DNA of 64,000 bases from JBMZCV01 sp049613665. GTDB lineage: Bacteria > Bacteroidota > Bacteroidia > Chitinophagales > UBA2359. This document shows positions 1 through 8,007 of the stretch, in pieces; the stretch's first letter is position 1; each line of letters opens with the position of its first letter. The stretch spans positions 3,666 to 67,665 of the forward strand of contig JBMZCV010000005.1 in assembly GCA_049613665.1 (NCBI GenBank), written 5' to 3'. The notes below the pieces were generated by a model. It was not told the origin of the DNA, did not search any database, and saw only the letters and a list, made by a program, of their open reading frames with translations. The position numbers and the translations under genes were made by a program.

Positions 1-153
1 TTATTTCTAAATAGGTTTGCTTATACTTATTCATAAAATATCACAAAGATTAATTTCTTTCTTTTCCATGAAAAAAACAAAAAAAATGTGTAAGTTTACA
101 GTATGAAAAAGCATCATACAAGAAAACAAGAATAGCACAAAATAAAAAAACAT

Positions 154-196
154 AAGCCAACAATATGAAATTAGCAATTTTTCGTATTGTTGGCTT
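154..196 (+). terminator. Hairpin in the leading intergenic region
   Basis: A 17-bp inverted repeat with one mismatch (arms 154-170 and 180-196, core GCCAACAATATGAAA) with a 9-base loop. It probably ends the transcript of a gene lying left of the window. The rest of 1-323 is AT-rich and holds no gene I can support. Confidence 0.5.
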
Positions 197-323
197 TGCT
201 TTGTTTAAAACCTTTCAAAATTATTAGGCAAACAATTTCAAATACTACCTGTTTTTCAATAGAAAACTTAGGCTTTATTCCGAAAATATATTTCTCTAAA
301 AAACAACACAACAACTCATCAAA

Positions 324-2582
324 ATGACAAACAAAAATTACTTTTTAGGCTTAGTCGTCTTTGCACTACTAAGCTTGCAAAACAGCATTGCTCAAAACAA
401 AGTCGCTTCCATAGACCAAAAAGTAGAAACACTTTTGAGCAAAATGACTTTGGAAGAAAAAATTGGGCAAATGAACCAATACAACGGCTTTTGGGATTTT
501 ACGGGGCCTGCTCCAAAAGATGGCGATGCCAAAAACAAATATGAACACTTGAAAAAAGGCTATGTCGGTGCGGTATTGAATGTGCGAGGCGTAGAAAATG
601 TGCGTAAATTGCAAAAAATGGTGGTAGAAGAATCTCGCTTAGGCATTCCCCTCCTCTTCGGCTTCGATGTGATTCACGGCTACAAAACGACAACACCTAT
701 TCCGTTGGCAGAGTCGGCAAGTTGGGATTTGGAAGCCATCGAACATTCGGCAAGAGTAGCAGCGATTGAAGCTTCTGCTGTCGGCATCAATTGGACATTT
801 GCTCCCATGATAGACATTTCGAGAGACGCACGTTGGGGCAGAGTCATGGAAGGTGCTGGCGAAGATGCTTATTTAGGCTCGGCTATTGCGGTAGCGAGAG
901 TAAACGGTTTTCAAGGCAAAGATTTAGCCGCCAACAACACCATTGCAGCCTGTGCCAAACACTTTGCAGCTTATGGTTTTGCAGAATCTGGCAAAGACTA
1001 CAACACAGCCGATATGGGTACTTCTACCTTATATAATGTCGTTTTGCCACCTTTCAAAGCGGCAGTAGAAAGCAATGTGCAAACTTTTATGAACGCTTTT
1101 AATGTCGTAAATGGCATTCCTGCTACCGCAAACAGCTTTTTGCAGCGTGATTTGCTCAAAGGCGAATGGGATTTCAAGGGTTTTGTCGTTTCAGATTGGG
1201 GTTCAGGCATCGAAATGATAGCACACGGTTTTGCAGAAGATGCAGCACATGTTGCCGAACTTTCTGCCAATGCTGGTTCTGATATGGATATGGAATCGTA
1301 TGCTTATGTCTATCATTTGAAAGATGCCGTTGATGCAGGAAAAGTGAAAATGAGCGTTATTGACGATGCGGTAAGTCGCATTTTGAAAGTGAAATTTGAA
1401 TTGGGTTTATTTGATGACCCTTATAAATATTGCGACGAAAAGCGAGAAAAAGATTTAATTTATCACAAAGACCACAAAGCAGCAGCTTTAGATATGGCTA
1501 AAAAGTCTATGGTATTGCTCAAAAACGAAAATAATGTCTTGCCACTTTCTAAAAAGCAACAAAAAATAGCAGTTATCGGTGCGTTGGCTGACGACAAAAA
1601 CAGTCCGCTCGGAAATTGGCGTTTAGGCACAGACGACAATACGGCGGTTTCTGTTTTGGAAGGCTTGAAAGCACATAGCAAACATATTTCGTATGCCAAA
1701 GGTGCAGATTTTGTGTCTGGCACAACACATTTTGTGCATGAGCTGACTATCAATGAAAGCGATACGACAGGTTTTGCGGAGGCTATCGCACTTGCCAAAA
1801 GTTCGGAAGTAGTCTTGATGGTTTTGGGCGAACATGGCTATCAGAGTGGCGAAGGCAGAAGCCGTGCCGACATTGGTTTGCCGAGTGTGCAGCAAGATTT
1901 GCTAGAAGCTGTTTATGCTGTCAATAAAAATATTGTGTTGGTGTTGATGAACGGAAGACCATTGGCTATCACTTGGGCAGACGAAAATATTCCTGCGATT
2001 TTGGAAACGTGGCAACTAGGCACAGAAAGTGGCAATGCTATTGCAGAAGTGCTTTTTGGCAAATATAATCCGAGCGGAAAACTGCCAATGACTTTCCCTA
2101 GAAGCGTTGGGCAAGTGCCTATTTATTACAATTATTTGAATACTGGCCGCCCAGGCCCGAAAAAAGAAGTGTTTTGGTCGCACTACACCGACGAAACCAA
2201 TGAGCCTTTATATCCTTTTGGTTATGGCTTGAGCTACACGACTTTCGAGTATTCAGATTTGAAAATCGACACGACAGATAATGCGAAAATTAAGGTTTCG
2301 GCTACGGTAAAAAATACAGGTAAAGTTGCTGGCGAGGAAGTAGCTCAATTGTATATCAGAGATAAGGTAGCGAGTGTTTCACGGCCTGTAAAAGAACTCA
2401 AAGGTTTTCAGAAATTTTCGCTAAAACCTAAAGAGACGAAAAAAGTAAGCTTTGTTTTGACAGATAAAGAACTCGGTTTTTATGACAATAAAGGCAAATT
2501 TATTGTAGAAGCTGGCGATTTTGAAGTGATGCTCGGCACAGATTCTAAGACTAATTTGAAAGGGGAATTTGTGAGAAAATAA
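324..2582 (+). CDS. bglX: Glycoside hydrolase family 3 beta-glucosidase (BglX-like)
   Basis: A 752-residue exported enzyme that should release terminal glucose (or xylose) from oligosaccharides in the periplasm. Residues 1-23 form a signal peptide ending at Ala-Gln. The GH3 TIM-barrel domain fills about 30-370 with the nucleophile Asp291 in the motif GFVVSDWGSG. The alpha/beta sandwich domain (about 400-610) carries the acid/base Glu510 in SGEGRSR, and a fibronectin-III-like domain closes the protein (about 660-745). Length and domain order match E. coli BglX. It stands alone: 323 bp of spacer before it and a repeat with an embedded terminator starting right after the TAA stop. The family call is firm; the natural substrate is inference. 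Confidence 0.93.
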   Translation: MTNKNYFLGLVVFALLSLQNSIAQNKVASIDQKVETLLSKMTLEEKIGQMNQYNGFWDFTGPAPKDGDAKNKYEHLKKGYVGAVLNVRGVENVRKLQKMVVEESRLGIPLLFGFDVIHGYKTTTPIPLAESASWDLEAIEHSARVAAIEASAVGINWTFAPMIDISRDARWGRVMEGAGEDAYLGSAIAVARVNGFQGKDLAANNTIAACAKHFAAYGFAESGKDYNTADMGTSTLYNVVLPPFKAAVESNVQTFMNAFNVVNGIPATANSFLQRDLLKGEWDFKGFVVSDWGSGIEMIAHGFAEDAAHVAELSANAGSDMDMESYAYVYHLKDAVDAGKVKMSVIDDAVSRILKVKFELGLFDDPYKYCDEKREKDLIYHKDHKAAALDMAKKSMVLLKNENNVLPLSKKQQKIAVIGALADDKNSPLGNWRLGTDDNTAVSVLEGLKAHSKHISYAKGADFVSGTTHFVHELTINESDTTGFAEAIALAKSSEVVLMVLGEHGYQSGEGRSRADIGLPSVQQDLLEAVYAVNKNIVLVLMNGRPLAITWADENIPAILETWQLGTESGNAIAEVLFGKYNPSGKLPMTFPRSVGQVPIYYNYLNTGRPGPKKEVFWSHYTDETNEPLYPFGYGLSYTTFEYSDLKIDTTDNAKIKVSATVKNTGKVAGEEVAQLYIRDKVASVSRPVKELKGFQKFSLKPKETKKVSFVLTDKELGFYDNKGKFIVEAGDFEVMLGTDSKTNLKGEFVRK

Positions 2583-2583
2583 C

Positions 2584-2733
2584 CAACTATTCTCCGTTTA
2601 ACAAAATAAATAGAAAAAAGGTAGCAGACATTTTTAAAATGTTCGCTACCTTTTTTGATAAAAAAAGTCCTTAAAAACTAATTGCTGACACAAGAAAATA
2701 AATATTTATTTTATTTCAAAGCGAGAATAGCTG
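2584..2733 (+). repeat. Family A element with an exchanged core (A1)
   Basis: The left end (CAACTATTCTCCGTTTAAC) and right end (CAAAGCGAGAATAGCTG) match the ends of the family A copy at 4494-4708, including the inner stretch TTGCTGACACA. The usual AAACATACTATT palindrome is replaced by another palindrome that acts as a terminator (2614-2656). It begins two bases after the bglX stop. No convincing target duplication is visible. Confidence 0.7.
2614..2656 (+). terminator. Rho-independent terminator of bglX
   Basis: The arms AAAAAAGGTAGCAGACATTTT and its near-complement ending GCTACCTTTTTT form a stem of about 20 bp with almost no loop, followed by a T run. It lies inside repeat A1, so the repeat supplies the terminator. 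Confidence 0.8.
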
Positions 2734-2845
2734 ATAAAACTATGAAATATTGTTCAAATGAATATATGAGTACTAAATAAATTATTTTTCCTCTTTCTTC
2801 TACAATTAAAATGACACGCAAGTAAAACGTTTATCGCTTTTTTTT

Positions 2846-2853
2846 TACATTTG
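2846..2853 (+). promoter_or_regulatory. Candidate -7 box (TAnnTTTG) for the O-antigen ligase gene
   Basis: TACATTTG fits the Bacteroidota -7 consensus exactly and lies 28 bp before the start codon. No clear TTTG -33 box is seen at the right distance, so this is a weak call. Confidence 0.4.
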
Positions 2854-2881
2854 CATAAAACGAACACCAAGAAACGATTTT

Positions 2882-4303
2882 ATGCTAAAAAATATACAAA
2901 CACTACTTTCGCCACAGCAAAGCTTCAACGCTTTCGCAGCATTTACGCTATTGAGTATTTCGGCAGGCTTAATGATGGACAATATGTTGCTTTATGCCTT
3001 GCCTTTAGCTCCTGTTTTCGCTCTTTTTGTGATTTTCTTTTTCAAGCAAACTTTTTTATTACTGCTTTTCTTCTTGCCGCTTTCTCTCGAATACGAAGTA
3101 AGCGGAAGTTTGGCTACTGACTTGCCCACCGAACCCCTCATGATAGGCTTGATGTTGGTCGCTTTTTTCTATTTTCTCGCCAATCCGAAACAACTCAAAC
3201 GTTCTTTTCTCAATCATCCAATTATTTTGCTACTAGGGCTTCATGTCGCTTGGATAGTCGTAACAATGCTTTTTTCACAAGTTTTTATCGTTTCTTTCAA
3301 ATTTTTACTCGCCAAAACGTGGTATATCAGCACATTTTTGTTCCTTTCACATCTTTTTTTCAAACGACACAAAGATTTTAAGCCAGCATTTTGGGCAATC
3401 ATTTTACCACTTACTTTCGTCATTTTCTATACAGTTATTAGGCACGCCGCAAAAGATTTCGACTTTCATGAAGCTAATCGTGTAATGTCGCCTTTTTTCC
3501 GAAATCATGTCAATTATGCAGTAATGTTAGCCGTCTTTTTGCCTTATATCTTTTTCGCTCGAAAATGGTATAAAAAGGGAAGCATCGAAAGGTTGGTTTT
3601 ATATAGTTTGCTAGGTGTTTTCTTTGTCGGAATTTTGTTAGCAATGACACGCTCTGCTTATGTGGCAGTTCTTGCGATGCCTTTTTTTTATATGCTTGTC
3701 CAAAAAAAACTTATACGTTTTGTAGCGTGGAGTAGCGTTGTTGGCTTCTTTTTTATGGTTATTGCTCTTTTTGCATCCAATTATTACCTCGATTTAGCAC
3801 CAGATTTCGACACCACTATTTATCACGATGAATTTGACGCTCACCTAATGGCTACTTTCGAAGGCAAAGATGTATCATTTATGGAACGCATTTATCGTTG
3901 GGTTGCTGCTTCGCAAATGGTGCAAGACCGTTGGTTTGTAGGTTTTGGGCCAGGCAATTTCTACAACTTTTATCAGAGTTATACGGTAAGTAGTTTTGAA
4001 ACTTATGTGAGTGATAATCCCGAAATGTCGGGCGTTCACAACTATTTTTTGATGGTAATGGTGGAACAAGGCGTGATAGGTTTCTGCCTGTTTTTTGGGC
4101 TTTGCATCAGTTTATTTGTCAAAGGCGAAGAAATTTATCATCGGCTAAAAGATGAAAAAGATAAAGCTTTTGTCATGGCAATTATGCTTTCGCTGATGGC
4201 CATTGTCCTCAATATTTTAATGAGTGATTTGATAGAAGTAGATAAAATTGGTTCGCTATTTTTTATCAATATGGCCATGTTGGTAAATCATGATATTGAG
4301 TAG
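2882..4303 (+). CDS. O-antigen ligase family (Wzy_C) membrane protein
   Basis: A 473-residue inner membrane protein with about 10-12 hydrophobic segments spread over its whole length. The large periplasmic loop (about 300-390) ends in the motif GFGPGNFYNFYQ followed by SGVHNYFLMVMVEQGVIGF, the typical signature before the last helices of O-antigen ligases and polymerases. Such proteins join or polymerise lipid-linked glycans on the periplasmic face. No glycosyltransferase cluster is adjacent, so whether it acts on LPS, exopolysaccharide or glycoprotein glycans cannot be told. The gene is monocistronic, with a 700-bp spacer holding repeat A2 downstream. Confidence 0.85.
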   Translation: MLKNIQTLLSPQQSFNAFAAFTLLSISAGLMMDNMLLYALPLAPVFALFVIFFFKQTFLLLLFFLPLSLEYEVSGSLATDLPTEPLMIGLMLVAFFYFLANPKQLKRSFLNHPIILLLGLHVAWIVVTMLFSQVFIVSFKFLLAKTWYISTFLFLSHLFFKRHKDFKPAFWAIILPLTFVIFYTVIRHAAKDFDFHEANRVMSPFFRNHVNYAVMLAVFLPYIFFARKWYKKGSIERLVLYSLLGVFFVGILLAMTRSAYVAVLAMPFFYMLVQKKLIRFVAWSSVVGFFFMVIALFASNYYLDLAPDFDTTIYHDEFDAHLMATFEGKDVSFMERIYRWVAASQMVQDRWFVGFGPGNFYNFYQSYTVSSFETYVSDNPEMSGVHNYFLMVMVEQGVIGFCLFFGLCISLFVKGEEIYHRLKDEKDKAFVMAIMLSLMAIVLNILMSDLIEVDKIGSLFFINMAMLVNHDIE

Positions 4304-4493
4304 ATTTGTTTAGCTATTCTCGTTTTAGTATAAAAACAGTCAAATGTTAATATGTAATAGTTTGGTAATTAAATATTAATTTAGTGATTTTTATTAAAAA
4401 AAAAACTAATTTTATAAGAAGAAATCGTTTTTCAATAAACTAACTTATTCAAGCTTAGTCTTATTCTAATACCAAAACTTACTCAGCTATTCT

Positions 4494-4708
4494 CGGTTTA
4501 ACAAAAGAAACGTTTTTTGATAGGGAAAACATACTATTTTTCAGTTCAAAAGGCCATAAAAATAAGAAATATTGGTCTCCTTAGCCTAAAAAAAATAGTA
4601 TGTTTAAACTTTTGATAAAAAAAGTTCTTAAAAACTAATTGCTGACACAGAAAAACAAACAAATGTTTTTTTATAATATTTGTTTGTTTTTCAAATCGAG
4701 AATAGCTG
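4494..4708. mobile_element. Family A MITE-like element with 6-bp target duplication (A2)
   Basis: A 215-bp element with terminal inverted repeats CAGCTATTCTCGGTTT and AAATCGAGAATAGCTG, an inner palindrome whose arms are AAACATACTATTTTT and AATAGTATGTTT, and a perfect direct repeat CTTACT at 4488-4493 and 4709-4714. It has no coding capacity. A short reading frame that runs through its right end is not a gene. The remaining spacer (4304-4493, 4715-5003) is AT-rich with nothing recognised. Confidence 0.85.
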
Positions 4709-5003
4709 CTTACTTATAATATTATTATCTTTTTTCAACTATTTATGTTATGGCAATATTGATAAAAGCCTATGCTTAAATAGTTACTTATTCTTTTTAA
4801 ATCACTTGTTAAATTTGCTGAATTTCTGTATAAATAACGAAATACGCTTCATGTTGCGATTGTATTTTGCAGCAAAAATCATTTTCCAATGCAAGTGAAA
4901 TCTCTCAGATTTTCAAGGTAATGTTTTATATAAGAATTGGTATAACTTGTCTTTTTTAACATTATTAAGTACCAAGCACTCACTTATTTTAAACCAACTA
5001 TTT

Positions 5004-7799
5004 ATGCTCAACGTTAAAAATACTTACCTTACCTTATTAGTCTGTATAGCTTTTGCTTTATACTCCACACCAATTTTTGCTCAACAAAAAGCACCAAAAT
5101 CAAAGCAAAAACGCACACTTGTCGCCAAAAATAATTGTAGCAAAAGCACTGCAAATGAAACATTTTGCATTTATACCAACCAGCAATATTGTTATGAATT
5201 GATTTATAAGCAAATCATTTCTAAAACAAAATCAAATGCTGCTGACATCAAAATCAATTTAGATGCACTACAAGGCGATACCAATTACCGCAATTTTAAT
5301 TTGACTAATTTGCTTTTGAATGGAATAGAAATAAAAGTAGAAGTCGAACAAAAAGATAGCGATGGCAAAGTAATTGCCAATAAAACATTTACACAAAAGT
5401 TTAATAATCAAGCATTTAAACAAATAATAAAATGGAAATATGTTTTTCCAAATGAGGTAAATGAACTTGCATGTCCTTTGCAGATTAAAAATGTGAGTTT
5501 CGACTTTGCAAGCAAAACAGCATTTTACAAGCAGCAATTCAAAGAAATAGACCATTATAGCGACAAGATAGTGGCTTTAGAAAAAAGCTTAAATGAATTA
5601 AAAAGTTTTGATATTCATGATATTAAAAAAGTCGAATATCAGATGAATACTATGCAAAAAGTGGCTAAGGATTTGCCACAATGGAAGCAAGAAAACTTTG
5701 AAAGTTTGCCTTTTTCTGCCGAAAATCCAAATAGATATACCGAAATATTGAACGAATTGATAAGTGTTTACAATCGTCATGTCGAGCAGTTGCCACAAGA
5801 ATACTATCAAAAAGGGTTGCAATATAGAAGTGCTAATTTGAATGATGCTATTTTTTATTTTGAAGCAGCCATAAGAATGAAAAGCGATTTTGCAGAGCCT
5901 TTGTTTGAGTTGGCCAATATTCATTTGATGAACGAAAATTTAGATGCTGCCTTGCAAAATGTACGTCGCTTGCACCAAATGAATTTTAGAGATGTCGATG
6001 TGGTTGCCAACAAAATTTATAATTGGTACTTGGATAAAGCAGAAGTTCAATTGTATCACCCAACACAATATGAGCAAGCTTTGGCGATATATGATGAGGC
6101 AGAACAAGAACTTTGCCCGCTCAATTTGATACGAAATTGTCAAACAACTATCAATACTGACCGAACAAGAGCTGTGAATATGATTGGCGAAAGAAAGCAT
6201 AAGGAATATCATTCTTTTTTGCAAAATGCAATGGTAGATGCTGAAAACCGAAACTACAACAAAGCAAAACAATGGGTTCGTGAGGCTCGAAAATATCAAA
6301 AAAATCAGCAACAATGGATAGAAAGCGATGTTGATGCAGTAACAGCTTTATTTGATATTTTTTGTTATGGAGTGGCAGATGCTCATAGTGCTATTCAAGC
6401 AAATCGCATGATAGAGGCACAACAAATTTTGTATGAATTTTTGAAAATGGAAAATGAAGAGTTGCGTTCTTTTGGCTGGAATCCGCCCAATTTTACTTGC
6501 TTTTCTGATTTGAGAAGAGGCTTTGATAAGTTGTATAAAAGTTATATGAATGCTGGCTATGATGCTGTTGCGGCCAAGAGTTATGATAAAGCTTTGAGCG
6601 ATTTTGAGCAAGCACAACAAATTTGCGAAGCTGGGCTTGCTTCTTGCACTTCTGACTTGGAAGGTGGTTTTAGCCGAGCTTTAAACGGACAGTTTATTGA
6701 ATTGTTAGAACGTGCCGAGCAGCAAGCAAATATTTTTCAATTTAATGATGCCATTAGGTTGTTTTTGCAAGCAGAAGAGCTTTGCGAAGCCAATAGTTTG
6801 GTGGATTGCAAAAACCTGAAATTGATTACTGGCTTGCGAAATGCTTATTTTGAACAAGGAAAAGGCAAGCATCAATCGCAAGATTATGAAGGAGCAATAT
6901 CGTCTTTTCGCAGTTCAAAAGCAGTAATTGAACACTATAAGCCTATCAATACGAACTATTTGTTGCAAGATATTCGGAATGTTATTGCTATTTCGGGCAA
7001 AAAAATAATTGAGCAAAAAGCGGTTGCTGCTAATGAAGCGGTTGCACGAAATGATTTGAATGAAGCCAAGCGAATTAAAGACAATATTAAAGTTCTGGAA
7101 GCAGAATATTTTTTGACAAATGATAAGGAAATCGATAATTTGATAGGCAATGTAGGCGAAAAAATTGCGGCTCAAACCTGCACAAACGCCAATGTTCGTT
7201 TCGAAAATGATTGGAAAAAAGCAGACGAGTTGGTCACAAAACAAGATTTTATAGCTGCAAAAGAATTGCTAGACAATATGTTGGCATTTGCGAAACAAAA
7301 TCCTGATTGTCAGATAGATACGAAAAAAGCAAGTAATAAAAATCGTGATATTCAAACAGCTTATCAGTATCAAAAAAGTATTGCAGCAGCCGAAGTTTTG
7401 GTCGAAAGCAAAAAATTTGAGGAAGCAATTCAAGCACATGAAGCAGCAAAACTATTTTTTGAAAAAGAAGGCTTGGCTAGTCAGAAAAAAATGAAACATC
7501 AAAAATTATATAATTTTATCATTGATACGCATAACAATTATTTTGTAATGTATGGAATCACTTATTATCGCAAGAAAAATGACTTTACCAATGCCATAGA
7601 TTTGATGCAAGTATTGAGTACATCGCCAAGTGCCAAAAAATATTTTAAAAATGTCGCTATTGATTTGGCCAAAATTGATGCAAACAATACAGAATATGAA
7701 AAAGAAGCAGCGTTGGCTCAATATAATATGGAAGCTTACACGATATATAAAAAATTTAGAAGTTGTTATTTTAAAACTTGGAAAAAGATTAAGCGGTAA
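5004..7799 (+). CDS. Large exported TPR-repeat protein
   Basis: I place the start at 5004, giving 931 residues, because this Met begins a clear signal peptide (MLNVKNTYLTLLVCIAFALY, cleaved after Phe-Ala) while the upstream in-frame Met would add an implausible leader. A beta-rich N-terminal domain (about 30-180) is followed by a helical body with many tetratricopeptide-like units of the type Y..A...F..A (for example around 290, 335, 530, 600, 640, 800). TPR proteins are scaffolds, so a periplasmic or surface-complex role is likely, but I recognise no specific family. It stands alone, with a family B repeat and a terminator directly downstream. Confidence 0.75.
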   Translation: MLNVKNTYLTLLVCIAFALYSTPIFAQQKAPKSKQKRTLVAKNNCSKSTANETFCIYTNQQYCYELIYKQIISKTKSNAADIKINLDALQGDTNYRNFNLTNLLLNGIEIKVEVEQKDSDGKVIANKTFTQKFNNQAFKQIIKWKYVFPNEVNELACPLQIKNVSFDFASKTAFYKQQFKEIDHYSDKIVALEKSLNELKSFDIHDIKKVEYQMNTMQKVAKDLPQWKQENFESLPFSAENPNRYTEILNELISVYNRHVEQLPQEYYQKGLQYRSANLNDAIFYFEAAIRMKSDFAEPLFELANIHLMNENLDAALQNVRRLHQMNFRDVDVVANKIYNWYLDKAEVQLYHPTQYEQALAIYDEAEQELCPLNLIRNCQTTINTDRTRAVNMIGERKHKEYHSFLQNAMVDAENRNYNKAKQWVREARKYQKNQQQWIESDVDAVTALFDIFCYGVADAHSAIQANRMIEAQQILYEFLKMENEELRSFGWNPPNFTCFSDLRRGFDKLYKSYMNAGYDAVAAKSYDKALSDFEQAQQICEAGLASCTSDLEGGFSRALNGQFIELLERAEQQANIFQFNDAIRLFLQAEELCEANSLVDCKNLKLITGLRNAYFEQGKGKHQSQDYEGAISSFRSSKAVIEHYKPINTNYLLQDIRNVIAISGKKIIEQKAVAANEAVARNDLNEAKRIKDNIKVLEAEYFLTNDKEIDNLIGNVGEKIAAQTCTNANVRFENDWKKADELVTKQDFIAAKELLDNMLAFAKQNPDCQIDTKKASNKNRDIQTAYQYQKSIAAAEVLVESKKFEEAIQAHEAAKLFFEKEGLASQKKMKHQKLYNFIIDTHNNYFVMYGITYYRKKNDFTNAIDLMQVLSTSPSAKKYFKNVAIDLAKIDANNTEYEKEAALAQYNMEAYTIYKKFRSCYFKTWKKIKR

Positions 7800-7811
7800 A
7801 AAAAATATGTT

Positions 7812-7920
7812 TTAAGTACCAAGTACTATTTAATAAAGCATTCGTTTAGTGGCTAACGCATTGAAAATCAAGGTGTTATCTTGTTCTGAAATGCCTAAAA
7901 ACTTCTGAACGACTACTTAA
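7812..7920 (+). repeat. Family B repeat, full length (109 bp)
   Basis: Bounded by TTAA on both sides, it starts GTACCAAGTAC (a small hairpin) and ends GAACGACTAC. A second imperfect hairpin is centred on GCTAACGCATTGAAAATCAA. It is nearly identical to the copies at 39363-39471 and 45947-46055. It begins 12 bp after the TPR gene stop. Confidence 0.8.
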
Positions 7921-7927
7921 AATAAAG

Positions 7928-7965
7928 AAAGGCTATCTCGTTTCATTAGAAATGAGATAGCCTTT
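7928..7965. terminator. Bidirectional terminator between convergent genes
   Basis: The arms AAAGGCTATCTCGTTTC and GAAATGAGATAGCCTTT (one wobble) have a 4-base loop and are flanked by A and T runs. It serves the TPR gene from the left and the T9SS protein gene from the right. Confidence 0.85.
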
Positions 7966-8007
7966 TTATTTGGTTACAAAAAGTAACAATTTGCGAGTTT
8001 TTATCTA

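Noticed and set aside
4680..4898. 72-residue frame downstream of the O-antigen ligase gene
   Set aside because: It starts inside the right end of a family A element and has only AT-rich hydrophobic sequence.
4947..5003. Upstream in-frame start of the TPR protein
   Set aside because: It would bury the clear signal peptide that begins at 5004, and its sequence partly resembles intergenic repeat (AAGTACCAAGCACT).
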